Source of the DNA: Paracoccaceae bacterium
GTDB taxonomy: Bacteria > Pseudomonadota > Alphaproteobacteria > Rhodobacterales > Rhodobacteraceae
Length of the DNA: 54,310 nucleotides
Assembly: GCA_007128135.1 (NCBI GenBank)
Contig: SKYA01000077.1
Span: forward strand, 1-54,310
Reading direction: 5' to 3'
Shown here: positions 36,006 through 45,709 of the stretch, one piece after another
Layout: every line of letters begins with the position of its first letter
Position numbering within the stretch: the first letter of the stretch is position 1
The notes under the pieces: model-generated
The model's database searches: none
What the model was told of the DNA's origin: nothing
The model's input: the letters and a program-made list of their open reading frames with translations, nothing else
Position numbers and translations under genes: made by a program

Positions 36006-36812
36006 TCATTGCGCCAGACCCAGCACATCAAGCATGGAATATTCCCCCGGCCCCTGTGCCTGCACCCAGATCGCTGCGCGCAGCGCGCCGCGGGCAAACA
36101 GCGCGCGGTCCGAGGCGACGTGGCGCAGCACGATCCGCTCGCCCTCTCCGGCAAAGATGACGTCATGCTCGCCGATATAATCGCCGCCCCGGATGGCATG
36201 AAAGCCTATGGCCCCGCTTTCGCGCACCCCGGTGATCCCGTCGCGGCCGCGGTCGGCCACATCGTCCAGCTGCACTCCGCGCCCTGCGGCCGCGGCTTCG
36301 CCCAGCATCAGCGCCGTGCCCGAGGGCGCATCGACCTTGTGGCGGTGATGGGCCTCCACGATCTCGATGTCGAACTCGGCACCGAGCGCCGCAGCCACCT
36401 GCCGCGTCAGCGTGACCAGCAAGTTGACGCCCAGGCTCATGTTGCCCGCCCGCACGATCCGGCCGGTTCCCGCCGCGCGGGCGATGGCCACAAGGTCGTC
36501 CTCGCTGAACCCGGTCGTGCCGATGACATGCGCCACCCCCGCGCTTGCCGCCTGCGCCGCCAGCGCGACCGAGACCGCAGGCGTGGTGAAGTCGATCACC
36601 GCATCGGCATCCGCCAGCGCCGCTTCCCGGTCCGAGGTCACGACCAGCCCGCGCGGCCCCGCACCCATGGCAATTCCCAGATCCTGACCGATCCATGCGT
36701 GGCCCTCGCGCTCGATGGCGGCGGCAAGGATTGCAAGGTCGCTTTCGTCGATCAGCCGGATCAGAATCCGGCCCATCCGCCCCGATGCCCCCATCACTGC
36801 CATCCGCACCAT
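36006..36812 (-). CDS. dapB: 4-hydroxy-tetrahydrodipicolinate reductase
   Basis: DapB reduces hydroxy-tetrahydrodipicolinate with NAD(P)H in lysine and diaminopimelate synthesis. The 268-residue protein has the nucleotide loop GASGRMGR near the start, TTGF, and the signature [15 protein letters not shown] with the catalytic His and Lys. The N-terminus is [11 protein letters not shown] from ATG 36812; ATG 36803 is also possible. Divergent from rbfA. Confidence 0.96.
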   Translation of the reverse strand: MVRMAVMGASGRMGRILIRLIDESDLAILAAAIEREGHAWIGQDLGIAMGAGPRGLVVTSDREAALADADAVIDFTTPAVSVALAAQAASAGVAHVIGTTGFSEDDLVAIARAAGTGRIVRAGNMSLGVNLLVTLTRQVAAALGAEFDIEIVEAHHRHKVDAPSGTALMLGEAAAAGRGVQLDDVADRGRDGITGVRESGAIGFHAIRGGDYIGEHDVIFAGEGERIVLRHVASDRALFARGALRAAIWVQAQGPGEYSMLDVLGLAQ

Positions 36813-36910
36813 TCCTGCCCCCTTCGCTGCTCGCTGCACCCGGCCTCTGGAGTCCCTGCGACTGATCGCGCGCATCCATAACGCCGCGGTCACAAAATGG
36901 CAAAGCCTCG

Positions 36911-36939
36911 TTGCGCGCGCAGGCGCGATGGCTTACTTA
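36911..36939 (+). promoter_or_regulatory. promoter candidate for rbfA, possibly leaderless
   Basis: TTGCGC (36911-36916) and TACTTA (36934-36939) with a 17-base spacer end only six bases before the rbfA ATG at 36946, so the transcript would start at or next to the start codon. Confidence 0.4.
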
Positions 36940-36945
36940 GAGCGC

Positions 36946-37368
36946 ATGGCAAAACCCCGCTCCGACATGGGCCACGGGCCCTCACAACGCCAGCTTCGCG
37001 TGGGCGAGCTGATCCGGCGCAACCTCTCGGAGGTTCTGGCGCGCGGGGATGTGCATGACCCCGATCTTGCGCGCGTCCCGATCACGGTCAGCGAGGTACG
37101 CGCCTCACCCGACCTGCGGGTGGCCACTGCCTATGTCATGCCCCTGGGCGGGCGCGATCAGGCCGGCACGCTGGCCGCATTGCGCCGCAACAAGGCCGAG
37201 TTGCGCCATCTGGTCGCGCGCGGGATGGCGCTGAAATACACCCCCGACCTGCGCTTCCAGATCGACGGGAGCTTCGATCGCATGGACGAGACACGCAGGC
37301 TGTTGCAGGACGAACGGGTGCAGCGCGACATTGCGAACGGGTCGGACGAGGATGCAGCGCAGGACTAG
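36946..37368 (+). CDS. rbfA: ribosome-binding factor A
   Basis: RbfA helps maturation of the 16S rRNA 5' end in the 30S subunit. The 140-residue protein has the KH-like core (RVGELIRRNLSEVLARG, VPITVSEVRASPDLRVATAYV). ATG 36946 was chosen over ATG 36928 because of the promoter position and family start. The stop overlaps the next gene by 17 bases. Confidence 0.94.
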   Translation: MAKPRSDMGHGPSQRQLRVGELIRRNLSEVLARGDVHDPDLARVPITVSEVRASPDLRVATAYVMPLGGRDQAGTLAALRRNKAELRHLVARGMALKYTPDLRFQIDGSFDRMDETRRLLQDERVQRDIANGSDEDAAQD

Positions 37369-38107
37369 GGCATGTTTCGCGGTGCTTGTTGCCTGGCTTA
37401 TGGCAGGCACGGCGGCGGCCGAATGCGTGCGCGTCGAGTATCTGGACCACAGCTTCACGCATTGCGAGGCGCGCGCCGGCGACGATCTGCGCCTGTTTCT
37501 CTACAGTTCCGACACACAGGTCTTCGGGTCATTCCGCAATATTGATACCGCGTTGGCAGCCGAGGGCAAGCGGCTGGCCTTTGCCATGAATGGCGGCATG
37601 TATCATCCCGACCGCAGCCCGGTGGGGCTGTATATCGAGGATGGCGAGGAAAAGTCGCGCATCGTCACCTCGGAAGGGCCGGGCAATTTCGGGCTGCTGC
37701 CCAATGGCGTTTTCTGCATCGAGGAGCGCCGTTTCACCCTGATCGAGAGCCGCGCCTTCGCCAGCGCCCCGCCCGACTGCATCCATGCCGCGCAGAGCGG
37801 GCCGATGCTGGTGATTGACGGCGCGTTTCATCCTCGCTTCATCGCAGACTCGGACTCGCGGCTTATCCGCAATGGTGTCGGGGTCTCGTCCGATGGCAAG
37901 CGCGCAGTCTTCGCCATTGCCGACACGCCGGTGAATTTCCACGAATTCGCGCGCTTCTTCCGCGATTATCTGGGCCTGTCGCAGGCGCTGTATATCGACG
38001 GCAATGTCTCGCGGCTGCATGCACCCGCGCTGCGGCGTTCGGACTGGGGCGCGCTGCTGGGGCCGATCGTGGGCAAGGTCGTTGACGCGGAGCTCGCCAC
38101 GCAATAG
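37352..38107 (+). CDS. secreted phosphodiester glycosidase (NAGPA/DUF2233) family protein
   Basis: The protein has 251 residues from ATG 37352, inside the end of rbfA. A signal peptide ends near AGTAAAE. The family core is [41 protein letters not shown] and [11 protein letters not shown], matching the phosphodiester glycosidase fold related to the uncovering enzyme NAGPA. The bacterial substrate is unknown; an envelope polysaccharide is a reasonable guess. Followed by truB after 31 bases. Confidence 0.85.
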   Translation: MQRRTRACFAVLVAWLMAGTAAAECVRVEYLDHSFTHCEARAGDDLRLFLYSSDTQVFGSFRNIDTALAAEGKRLAFAMNGGMYHPDRSPVGLYIEDGEEKSRIVTSEGPGNFGLLPNGVFCIEERRFTLIESRAFASAPPDCIHAAQSGPMLVIDGAFHPRFIADSDSRLIRNGVGVSSDGKRAVFAIADTPVNFHEFARFFRDYLGLSQALYIDGNVSRLHAPALRRSDWGALLGPIVGKVVDAELATQ

Positions 38108-38138
38108 GACGCCCCGGCACCAGGGCAGGAGAAACAGG

Positions 38139-39047
38139 ATGGCACGCAAGCGCAAGGGGCGCCCCATTTCCGGCTGGCTGGTGGTGGACAAGCCCGCAGG
38201 CGTTACCTCGACCGCTGTGGTGAACAAGGTCCGCTGGGCACTGGGCGCGCAGAAGGCAGGTCATGCGGGCACGCTCGACCCGGCGGCGACCGGGGTTCTG
38301 GCCGTGGCGCTGGGCGAGGCGACCAAGACCGTACCCTATGTCACCGACGCGCTGAAATGCTACCGCTTCATGGTCCGGCTGGGGAAGGCCACGACGACTG
38401 ATGATGCCGAGGGCACGGTGACTGCCGAGAGTGCGGCGCGACCGTCGGACGCGAACATCGCTGCCGCGCTGGGGGCTTTCCGGGGCGATATCGAACAGGT
38501 GCCGCCACAGTTTTCCGCCGTCAAGGTCGAGGGTGAGCGCGCCTATGACATCGCGCGGGCGGGCGAGGAGATGGAACTGGCCGCACGCCCGCTCCGGGTC
38601 GAGCGGCTGGACATGGTGGCGCGACCGGACGCCGATCATGTCGAACTGGAATTGGTCTGCGGCAAGGGTGGCTATGTGCGCGCCATCGCCCGCGATCTGG
38701 GCGCGGCGCTGGGCTGCCATGGCCATGTTGCCTGGCTGCGCCGGCTCTGGTCGGGGCCATTCGACGCGGATAAGGGGCTGAGCGTCGCGCGGATCGACGC
38801 ACTGGCGCAGAGCCCCGCGCTCGATGCACATCTGCGCCCGCTCGAGGCAGGGCTTGCCGGCCTGCCGGAGCTGCACGCCACGGCCGAAGGGGCAGCAAGG
38901 CTGCGCAATGGCAATCCCGGCATGGTGCTGGCTTCGGACCTGGAATATGGCGACGAGGCCTGGGCGAGTTACGATGGCAAGGCCGTTGCCGTGGGGCGCT
39001 ACAAGGCAGGCGAGTTGCATCCGCACCGAGTGTTCAATCTCTCATGA
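38139..39047 (+). CDS. truB: tRNA pseudouridine-55 synthase
   Basis: TruB converts U55 to pseudouridine in the T loop of tRNAs. The catalytic Asp47 sits in [12 protein letters not shown], and [10 protein letters not shown] near the start and [12 protein letters not shown] in the middle are family motifs. The protein has 302 residues from ATG 38139 with AGGAG 7 bases upstream. rbfA-truB proximity is the usual arrangement. The stop overlaps the DUF1643 gene (ATGA). Confidence 0.96.
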   Translation: MARKRKGRPISGWLVVDKPAGVTSTAVVNKVRWALGAQKAGHAGTLDPAATGVLAVALGEATKTVPYVTDALKCYRFMVRLGKATTTDDAEGTVTAESAARPSDANIAAALGAFRGDIEQVPPQFSAVKVEGERAYDIARAGEEMELAARPLRVERLDMVARPDADHVELELVCGKGGYVRAIARDLGAALGCHGHVAWLRRLWSGPFDADKGLSVARIDALAQSPALDAHLRPLEAGLAGLPELHATAEGAARLRNGNPGMVLASDLEYGDEAWASYDGKAVAVGRYKAGELHPHRVFNLS

Positions 39048-39568
39048 GGCGGCTGGACGGGGCCATCATCCGCAGCCATGTCAAGGGCGACGCGCCGTCG
39101 GTGGCCGTCTATTCGCCCTGCGAGCGATATCGCTACCTGCTGACGCGCGAATGGGCGCCCGATCAGGGGCGCGTGCTGTTCGTCATGCTCAACCCCTCCA
39201 CCGCGACCGAAGTTCAGAACGATCCCACTGTCGAGCGTTGCGAAAGACGCGCGCGCGCATTGGGGTTCGGCGCGTTCCGGGTCTGCAACATCTTCGCCTG
39301 GCGCGCGACCGATCCGCGCGCCCTGCGCGCGACCCCCGACCCCATAGGGCCAGACAACGACGCGGCGATTGCCCAGAGTGCCCCCTGGGCGGACCGGATC
39401 ATCTGCGCATGGGGCACGCATGGCGCATTTCTCGACCGCGGGCGCGGAGTTGAGCGGATGCTGCGCGCGCAAGGCGCAGAGCTGTGGCATCTGGGGCTGA
39501 GCAAGGCCGGGCATCCCCGGCACCCGCTCTATCTGGGCTACCGCGTGCAACCGCAGCGCTGGCGGTAG
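39044..39568 (+). CDS. DUF1643 protein
   Basis: The 174-residue protein carries the DUF1643 signature [21 protein letters not shown], followed by [12 protein letters not shown] and ICAWGTHG. No signal peptide. Function unknown. ATG 39044 overlaps the truB stop. Its TAG stop codon is part of the GTAG foot of the adjacent REPIN, so the element lies flush against the coding end. Confidence 0.9.
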   Translation: MRRLDGAIIRSHVKGDAPSVAVYSPCERYRYLLTREWAPDQGRVLFVMLNPSTATEVQNDPTVERCERRARALGFGAFRVCNIFAWRATDPRALRATPDPIGPDNDAAIAQSAPWADRIICAWGTHGAFLDRGRGVERMLRAQGAELWHLGLSKAGHPRHPLYLGYRVQPQRWR

Positions 39569-39665
39569 GGTGGGTGGTTCTGCCCCGCAAGGGGCAGGTT
39601 CACCCACCAGGGTTGCGCCGGGTGGGTCAACCCGCGCGGTGCCCGCGCGGAACGACCCACCCTAC
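39565..39665. repeat. REPIN: inverted pair of REP elements
   Basis: The left REP runs from GTAG at 39565 to about 39608 and is nearly identical to the one at 19096. The right REP is inverted and ends with CTAC at 39662-39665. Both share GTAGGGTGGGT and the GTTC/GGTT bulge, but the inner stems differ: TGCCCC/GGGGCA on the left, CGCGCGGGC/GCCCGCGCG-like on the right. RAYT proteins recognise such GTAG-footed hairpins, and the RAYT gene starts 37 bases downstream. Confidence 0.88.
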
Positions 39666-39702
39666 GATGCGAACGCTCTCTTAACCAGTTTCGGGCAGGC
39701 TC

Positions 39703-40242
39703 ATGCCCATGTCCTGCTACATCCGCCCCCAGCGCCCCGGTGCGACAATCTTCTTCACGCTATGCCTGGCGCGTCAGGGGGATGATCTGCTGGTCGCGCG
39801 GATCGATGCGCTGCGCGCCGCCTTTCGCGCCACCATGGCCGACTACCCTTTCCGGATCGAGGCCTGCGTCATCCTGCCCGACCATCTGCACTGCATCTGG
39901 ACCCTGCCGCCGCAGGATTGCGAATTCGCGATGCGCTGGCGTCTGATCAAGGGGCGTTTCGTGCAGGGGCTTGACCCGCGGCCCAGATCGCGCAGCAAGC
40001 GCCGGAAATCCGAGAAAGGCATCTGGCAGCGCCGTTTCTGGGAGCATCACATTCGGGATGCCGGCGATTTCGCGCGACATGTCGCCTATTGCCATCAGGA
40101 TCCGGTGCGCCATGGCCTTGTCGCGCAGGCCGCGTGCTGGCCCTATTCGACCATCCATCGGCATGAACAGGGTGCGGGAATACCGGTCGTTCCGGTCGCA
40201 GCCGAGCGCGCCGGTGAGTTTCCGGCAGGCGCCGCGAGCTAG
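39703..40242 (+). mobile_element. REP-associated tyrosine transposase (RAYT)
   Basis: The 179-residue Y1_Tnp/HUH-family protein has the metal-binding HUH motif His61-Leu-His63 in LPDHLHCIW and the nucleophile Tyr129 in AYCHQDPVRHGLV, plus GIWQRRFWEHHI, a hallmark of RAYTs. RAYTs are domesticated IS200/IS605-like enzymes thought to spread REP hairpins. All catalytic residues are present and the frame is intact, so it may be active. The stop overlaps the convergent irr stop by a few bases. Confidence 0.92.
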
Positions 40243-40676
40243 TCGCGGCGCAGGCGGATTACCACATCGACCCGTGCAATGCGCGCGCCCTCGGGCGGTT
40301 GGGGCAGGCGCGAGAAGGCGACTTCTGCAGCGGGCGCATCGGTCAGTTCCTGCGTGTCTTCCCAGAAGAAATGCGGGTGATCCTCAGTGCATGTGTCAAA
40401 ATAGGACCGCGTCGCATCGACCGTGATCTCGTTCATCAGCCCGGCATCGCAAAAGGTCCGCAGGGTATTGTAGACAGTTGCCAGCGACACGGACTCGCCG
40501 CTCGCCTTGGCTGCCATGAACAGGCCTTCTGCCGTCACATGTCGGTCCGCGCCATCGCCCACCAGCAGGCTTGCCAGCGACACACGCTGGCGCGTCGGGC
40601 GCACCTTGCCACGGGCAAGCCAAGCCTGCCCGGTCTTCAGTGCGGTTGGTGTTACGGTGGCGAAATATGTCTCCAT
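40239..40676 (-). CDS. irr: Fur-family iron response regulator Irr
   Basis: The 145-residue Fur-fold regulator has a winged-helix N-terminus ([26 protein letters not shown]) and the heme/metal-linked stretch [11 protein letters not shown] of Irr. In alphaproteobacteria Irr represses heme synthesis and iron use when iron is low and is degraded or inactivated upon heme binding. A CP heme motif at the N-terminus, found in Bradyrhizobium, is absent, as in other Rhodobacterales. Divergent from fabA, as in relatives. Confidence 0.88.
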   Translation of the reverse strand: METYFATVTPTALKTGQAWLARGKVRPTRQRVSLASLLVGDGADRHVTAEGLFMAAKASGESVSLATVYNTLRTFCDAGLMNEITVDATRSYFDTCTEDHPHFFWEDTQELTDAPAAEVAFSRLPQPPEGARIARVDVVIRLRRD

Positions 40677-40746
40677 ACCCCCATATAAAGGATGACGCGC
40701 GCGGATTTCAAATGAAAACAGGTTGCAACAGGCGCATGGGTCGCCC

Positions 40747-40775
40747 TTGCCAGCGCTCCGAGCCCGGTGCTAGAG
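40747..40775 (+). promoter_or_regulatory. promoter candidate for fabA
   Basis: TTGCCA (40747-40752) and CTAGAG (40770-40775) have a 17-base spacer. A short GGGG-AAAA-CCCC hairpin follows before the SD AGGAG. Confidence 0.35.
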
Positions 40776-40801
40776 GGGGAAAACCCCTGCAGGAGACCGA
40801 A

Positions 40802-41311
40802 ATGACCCCCTACCCGACCTCGTTTGACAAGGATGCCCTGCTCGCCTGCGCGCGCGGAGAGCTGTTCGGCCCCGGCAATGCGCAGCTGCCCGCCCCTCCC
40901 ATGCTGATGATGGACCGCATCACCGATATCTCGGGCGACGGGGGGCTGCATGGCAAGGGCCATGTGCGGGCAGAGTTCGACATCACCCCCGATCTGTGGT
41001 TCTTCGAGTGCCATTTCCCCGGCAACCCGATCATGCCCGGCTGTCTTGGGCTGGACGGGCTTTGGCAGCTGACCGGCTTCAATCTGGGCTGGCGCGGATG
41101 GCAGGGGCGCGGCTATGCGCTGGGTGTGGGCGAGGTCAAGCTGACAGGAATGGTGCGCCCCGACCGCAAGATGCTGACCTACAAGGTCGATTTCACCAAG
41201 GCCATCCAGACCCGCCGCCTGACCATGGGCGTGGCCGATGGCATCGTCGAGGCCGATGGCGAGGTGATCTATCAGGTCAAGGACATGAAGGTGGCGCTGT
41301 CAGAGTCATGA
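40802..41311 (+). CDS. fabA: 3-hydroxydecanoyl-ACP dehydratase/isomerase
   Basis: FabA dehydrates 3-hydroxydecanoyl-ACP and isomerises trans-2- to cis-3-decenoyl-ACP, the branch point to unsaturated fatty acids. The 169-residue hot-dog protein has His71 (FECHFPGNP) and Asp85 (GLDGLWQ), matching the catalytic His70 and Asp84 of E. coli. AGGAG lies before ATG 40802. fabB, normally next, is not present; a convergent TRAP gene overlaps the fabA end by six bases. Confidence 0.97.
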   Translation: MTPYPTSFDKDALLACARGELFGPGNAQLPAPPMLMMDRITDISGDGGLHGKGHVRAEFDITPDLWFFECHFPGNPIMPGCLGLDGLWQLTGFNLGWRGWQGRGYALGVGEVKLTGMVRPDRKMLTYKVDFTKAIQTRRLTMGVADGIVEADGEVIYQVKDMKVALSES

Positions 41312-43339
41312 CGCGGCGCGCGCCTCGCGCGCGTTCAGCCAGTTGATCGCGAGCAGCACCAGGATCACGCCCGCCCCGGCCATCTCGACCCGGAAATCGG
41401 GCCAGAACAGTGCCACGATGGCCGGCAGCGCCAGCAGCCGCGAGGCGGCGTCCATCCGCCCGAACAGCCAGCCCTCGATCGCGCTTGCAAAGGCCACCAG
41501 CCCCAGAATGGCCGTGAACCCGGTCCAGAGCACATGCGGCAGCGGGCCGCCATAGATGATCTCGGGGTTGAACACCATGAAGAGCGGGATCAGATACAAC
41601 CCCTTGGCGAATTTCCACGCCTGAACGCTGGTTTCCATTGGCTTTGCGCCGGCCACTGCTGCCCCGGCAAAACCCGCCAGCGCTACGGGCGGGGTCACGT
41701 TGCTGTCCTGCGAATACCAGAACACCACCAGATGCGCGATCAGCAGAGGGATGCCGAACTCGTTATGCAGGGCCGGGCCAACCAGCACGATCAGCACGAT
41801 ATAGCTGGCCGTGACCGGCAGCCCCATCCCCAGCACCAGCGAGGCGAGCAGCACCAGCCCCAGCGCGATCACGATATTGCCGCCTGAAAGCGCGATCATC
41901 ATGGACGAGAACTTGAGTCCCAGCCCTGTCAGCCCGACCACGCCCACGATGATCCCCGCCACGGCACAGGCGATCGACACCGACACGGCATTGCGCGCGC
42001 CCAGTTCAAGGCTCTCGAAGATCATCCGCAGCCCGCGCATGACCGAGGCCCGGACCCGGTCGCCGCTCAGCGGCCCGTCGGCATAGAGCACCCAGGCGCC
42101 GCGCAGCCCGGCGACGCCGATTACCGACAGGATCGCCCAGAACCCCACCCGCATGGGTGAGATGTTGTTGACCAGCAGCCAGACCAGCAGCACCAGCGGC
42201 ACGATGAACTGCCAGCCCGCCTTGAGCACCTGCCGTACCAGCGGCAATTCTGCAGCCGACATGCCGCGCATGCCCTGTTTCATCGCCACGATATGCACAA
42301 ACAGATAAACCGTGCCCAGATAGAGAATCGCCGGGAAGATTGAGACCAGCACAATCTCGATATAGGGGACTCGCGTGTATTCCGAGATCAGGAACGCTCC
42401 CGCGCCCATCAGCGGCGGCGTGATCTGCCCGCCGGTCGAGGCCGCGGCCTCGATCCCGCCCGCCTGCGCCGGGCGATAGCCCAGCCGCTTCATCAGCGGG
42501 ATGGTAAAGGCGCCAGTCGTGACCACATTGGCAATCGCCGACCCGGAGATCGAGCCCATCCCCGCCGAGGCCAGCACGGCCGCCTTCGCAGGGCCACCGG
42601 GCTTGCGCCCGGTGGCGGAAAAGGCAAGGTCGATGAAGAACTTGCCTGCGCCAGTCTTTTCCAGAAAGGCGCCGAACAGCACGAACATGAAGACGAAGGT
42701 GGCCGCAACGCCCAGCGGCAGGCCGAATATCCCCTCCTGACCCAGATAGAGCTGGCCCACCAGACGATCGACATTTGCCCCCCGATGCGACAGCACGCCC
42801 GGCATCCATTCGCCAAGACCGGGCAGTGCGCCGCGCGGGCCGGCCAGCGCATAGAGAATGGCAATGGTTCCGATGATGGTCATGCCAAGGCCCACGGCCC
42901 GGCGGCTGGCCTCCAGGACGGCCACCGTGCAGACGATCCCCACGATGATGTCAGTCTGGCTCCACCACCCCGCGCGGGCGATGATCGCGTCCAGGTTCCA
43001 GATGATGTAGAAGCCGCTCAGGAACCCCGCGACGATGAAGCCCGCATCGATGATCCAGCCCAGCAGCCCGCGCGGGCGGGTCTGGCCGAAAACCGGAAAG
43101 ATCAGGAAGGCCAGCACCAGCACGAAGCCCAAATGCGCGGGGCGCTGGTAGAACAGCCCCAACGGCTTGATGCCAGCCGTATAGAGCTGGAACAGTGACA
43201 GCGACACCGCCACGGCTGCAATCAGCCACAGCACAGGGCGCGGCTGCATCCTGTCGGCCGAGCGCATGTTTGACGGGATCAGCGACTCGTCCACTGTCTG
43301 CGGGATGTAAACTGCGGGGCGCTCGGGTGTCATGCTCAT
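41306..43339 (-). CDS. TRAP transporter fused permease (TAXI type, DctQM-like)
   Basis: The 677-residue protein fuses the small and large TRAP membrane subunits, as is normal for TAXI systems, with about 16 TM helices. Typical stretches are [20 protein letters not shown] and [20 protein letters not shown], the DctM substrate-path motifs. ATG 43339 or 43333 could be used. Downstream in the same unit as the DUF1850 gene and the solute receptor. It uses an ion gradient to import an organic acid; substrate unknown (glutamate or 2-oxoglutarate in a few studied TAXI systems). Confidence 0.92.
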   Translation of the reverse strand: MSMTPERPAVYIPQTVDESLIPSNMRSADRMQPRPVLWLIAAVAVSLSLFQLYTAGIKPLGLFYQRPAHLGFVLVLAFLIFPVFGQTRPRGLLGWIIDAGFIVAGFLSGFYIIWNLDAIIARAGWWSQTDIIVGIVCTVAVLEASRRAVGLGMTIIGTIAILYALAGPRGALPGLGEWMPGVLSHRGANVDRLVGQLYLGQEGIFGLPLGVAATFVFMFVLFGAFLEKTGAGKFFIDLAFSATGRKPGGPAKAAVLASAGMGSISGSAIANVVTTGAFTIPLMKRLGYRPAQAGGIEAAASTGGQITPPLMGAGAFLISEYTRVPYIEIVLVSIFPAILYLGTVYLFVHIVAMKQGMRGMSAAELPLVRQVLKAGWQFIVPLVLLVWLLVNNISPMRVGFWAILSVIGVAGLRGAWVLYADGPLSGDRVRASVMRGLRMIFESLELGARNAVSVSIACAVAGIIVGVVGLTGLGLKFSSMMIALSGGNIVIALGLVLLASLVLGMGLPVTASYIVLIVLVGPALHNEFGIPLLIAHLVVFWYSQDSNVTPPVALAGFAGAAVAGAKPMETSVQAWKFAKGLYLIPLFMVFNPEIIYGGPLPHVLWTGFTAILGLVAFASAIEGWLFGRMDAASRLLALPAIVALFWPDFRVEMAGAGVILVLLAINWLNAREARAAS

Positions 43340-43346
43340 GGCGGTG

Positions 43347-43808
43347 TCACTCTGGTGCTAGGATCAGGAGCGCCCGCGCCCCGGGCGCAAGCTCGGAAAG
43401 GGGAATGACATGGTCCGCCATTCGCAGCACATGACCCACGCGCGCGGAACCGATCCGCAGGGTGAGCGTGTTGTCCGGCAGGGGCTCGTTCATCTGCTCG
43501 ATCCAGTAACCGCCACCGGTCGCGGGAACGAGCCTGCCGCGACCCGCGACCTCGCCCAGACCGGCAGCGAAATCATGCAGGTAGCTGCGGGTCAGGACCA
43601 GTTGGCCTGCGAGGTTCTCGAAACAATCGGCCACCTTTCCCCCTGTCACCGAATGTGCCCAGGTCAGGCAGAGTTCCTGTCCCTCGGGCAGGGGCAGCGT
43701 GCGCAGCACGCTGCCGTCGATCCGGATTTCCACAAAAGGCTCCGCCCATGCGGGCAGAGCCATCAGGAGCGCGGCAAGGATACACCGCGCCCGGATCGTG
43801 CAGATCAC
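43347..43808 (-). CDS. DUF1850 protein of a TAXI TRAP locus
   Basis: The 153-residue protein has a signal peptide (ILAALLMALPAWA) and the DUF1850 pattern LTWAHSVTGGKVADCFE and GRGRLVPATGGGYWIE. DUF1850 genes are typically found between TAXI receptor and permease genes, as here: its start overlaps the receptor stop, and the permease begins 7 bases after its end. A periplasmic accessory role is inferred from this association. Confidence 0.86.
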   Translation of the reverse strand: MICTIRARCILAALLMALPAWAEPFVEIRIDGSVLRTLPLPEGQELCLTWAHSVTGGKVADCFENLAGQLVLTRSYLHDFAAGLGEVAGRGRLVPATGGGYWIEQMNEPLPDNTLTLRIGSARVGHVLRMADHVIPLSELAPGARALLILAPE

Positions 43809-44764
43809 GGACGCTGGTGGTCCTGAACTGTCATGCCGATCTCTTCCAGATAGCGCAGCGCGCCGGGGTGGAAGGGGATCGGGGTCGAGGCGATGGAGAA
43901 TTCGGGCGTGGTGTCATTGGCCGCCGGGTGGATGGCGATCAGTTCCTCCACATTCTCATACATCGCCTTGACGATGTTGTAGACCAGTTCCTCGTCCATG
44001 TCCTCGTGCACGACGACGACATTCGGGGTCGAGATGGTCTGGACCGGGTCGGTCATGCCCTCATACATGTCTGCGCGCAGCGTATAGGGGGCAAAGGTCG
44101 GCTCGGCCTCGATCGCGTTCGCGATTTCCTCGTCGCTCATCGGAACGATGGCGATCGAGCGCGTCGTGGCCAGGTTCATGATCGAGCTGGTGGGGGGGCC
44201 GACACTCCAGAAGCCTGCGGCAATGTCGCCATCGCGCAGCGCGTCCGCGGTCTCGTTGAAGTTCAGCCGCTCGGGCGTGAAATCGTCATAGGTGATGCCA
44301 TTGGCTGCCAGCAGCGTCTGTGCGCTGACTTCCGTGCCCGACCCCGGCGCACCGACCGAGACCCGCTGACCGCGCAGGTCGGCAAGCGAGGTGATGCCGC
44401 TGTCGGCCAGCGTCACGATCTGCACCGCATTGGGATAGATCGAGGCCAGCGCTCGCAGTTCTGACACCTGCCTGCCCTCGAACGCCCCTTCGCCGTGGAA
44501 GGCCTGATACACCGTGTCCGCCAGCGCCAGCGCCAGATCACTGTCGCCACGCGAGATGAGCGCCACGTTCTCGACCGAGGCGCCTGTCACCTCGGCGCTT
44601 GCCGAGGCACCCTCCACATGGCGGTTGATAACTTCGGCCATGCCGCCGCCATAGGGGAAATACACCCCGCCGGTGCCGCCGGTGGCGATGGAAAGCTCCT
44701 GCGCTGCGGCAGGGCCTGCGGCCAGCGCCACGGCGAGCCCGAGCGCAGCAAATCTGCTAGTCAT
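43805..44764 (-). CDS. TAXI-family TRAP solute-binding protein
   Basis: The protein has 319 residues from ATG 44764 with GGAGG 6 bases upstream and a signal peptide ending AAGPAAAQ. The TAXI motif ATGGTGGVYFPYGG and VSVGAPGSGTEVSA are diagnostic. It captures a solute in the periplasm for the fused permease. The frame overlaps DUF1850 (ATGA). An array of three 14-bp repeats lies about 80 bases upstream of the start. Confidence 0.93.
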   Translation of the reverse strand: MTSRFAALGLAVALAAGPAAAQELSIATGGTGGVYFPYGGGMAEVINRHVEGASASAEVTGASVENVALISRGDSDLALALADTVYQAFHGEGAFEGRQVSELRALASIYPNAVQIVTLADSGITSLADLRGQRVSVGAPGSGTEVSAQTLLAANGITYDDFTPERLNFNETADALRDGDIAAGFWSVGPPTSSIMNLATTRSIAIVPMSDEEIANAIEAEPTFAPYTLRADMYEGMTDPVQTISTPNVVVVHEDMDEELVYNIVKAMYENVEELIAIHPAANDTTPEFSIASTPIPFHPGALRYLEEIGMTVQDHQRP

Positions 44765-44840
44765 GATAATCCTCCCCAGGATTTCTGTTCTTGTGTGTGA
44801 TCGCGAACGATCTGGCGAAAGACTAGCGGCGGATTCGCAA

Positions 44841-44882
44841 GCACGCAAGCTTTGGTACGCAAGCTTTGGCACGCAAGCTTTG
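44841..44882. repeat. three 14-bp tandem repeats
   Basis: The unit G(C/T)ACGCAAGCTTTG is present three times in direct order, with a fourth degraded unit (ACACGCAGG) after it. The array lies between the TAXI receptor start and the LysE stop. Confidence 0.9.
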
Positions 44883-44917
44883 ACACGCAGGCAGCCTGCC
44901 TCGGGCGGCGGGCCGGT

Positions 44918-45514
44918 TCACGCGCCCAGCACGACCGGCACCAGCGAGGCCAGCAGCAACGCGGCCATGGTGTAGTTGAAGGCGCGCAGCCAATCCGGCC
45001 GGTGCAGGAAGCGCCGCAATCCGACCCCAAGCGCGGCCCACAGCGCGACCGAGGGGAAATTGACCATCGCAAAGACCCCCGCCACCCAGGCCACTGCGAC
45101 CCATTCCTGGCCCGGCGCATAGAGCGTGACCGCGCCCAGCGACATGATCCAGGCCTTGGGATTGACCCACTGGAATGCCGCTGCCTGCAAAAAGGTCAGC
45201 GGCCGGGCGCGGGTCGTGCTGCCCTCGGGCGGCGCTGCATTGGCGATCTTCCAGGCAAGGAACAGCATGTAGCCGACCGAGGCGATCGTCAGCGCCATCC
45301 GCGCGGGCGGATAGGTCACGAACACGCCGACAAGTCCGACACCCACCAGAAACACCATGAAGGCATGGCCGAGCGCAATGCCGCACATATGCGGCAAGGT
45401 CCGGCGAAAGCCGAAATTCACCCCCGAGGCCAGCAGCATGACATTGTTCGGCCCCGGCGTGACCGAGGTCACGAAGGCATAGGCGACAAGCGCGAGCAGC
45501 AGTTCGAGCGGCAT
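44918..45514 (-). CDS. LysE/RhtB-family amino acid exporter
   Basis: The 198-residue membrane protein has six hydrophobic helices. The motif VTPGPNNVMLLASGVNFGFRR is the LysE signature, followed by GHAFMVFLVGVGLVGVF and FQWVNPKAW. GGGGAG is 6 bases upstream of ATG 45514. It probably exports amino acids or related metabolites; specificity is unknown. Transcribed in the same direction as the TAXI genes, with a 153-base gap. Confidence 0.92.
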   Translation of the reverse strand: MPLELLLALVAYAFVTSVTPGPNNVMLLASGVNFGFRRTLPHMCGIALGHAFMVFLVGVGLVGVFVTYPPARMALTIASVGYMLFLAWKIANAAPPEGSTTRARPLTFLQAAAFQWVNPKAWIMSLGAVTLYAPGQEWVAVAWVAGVFAMVNFPSVALWAALGVGLRRFLHRPDWLRAFNYTMAALLLASLVPVVLGA

Positions 45515-45709
45515 CCTGTCTCCCCCCGGATCGGATATGGCGGCCCGATCAGGGGCCGCGCAGTGGCACATGGCCGAAGCTGCGCCAGATGCGGCGCCGC
45601 TGCAATGCCGGTCGCGACAGGCTGTCGGGCAGAGCCGCGCCCTGTGTTCGCCAGCGGGCGCGGGGCGCCAGCCGGCATCACTCCGGTATCATTTCTCGGG
45701 GCCGGTGGC

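Noticed and set aside
39680-39700. CtrA-like half-site TTAACCA before the RAYT gene
   Set aside because: A single half-site with no second TTAA at the right distance is not enough.
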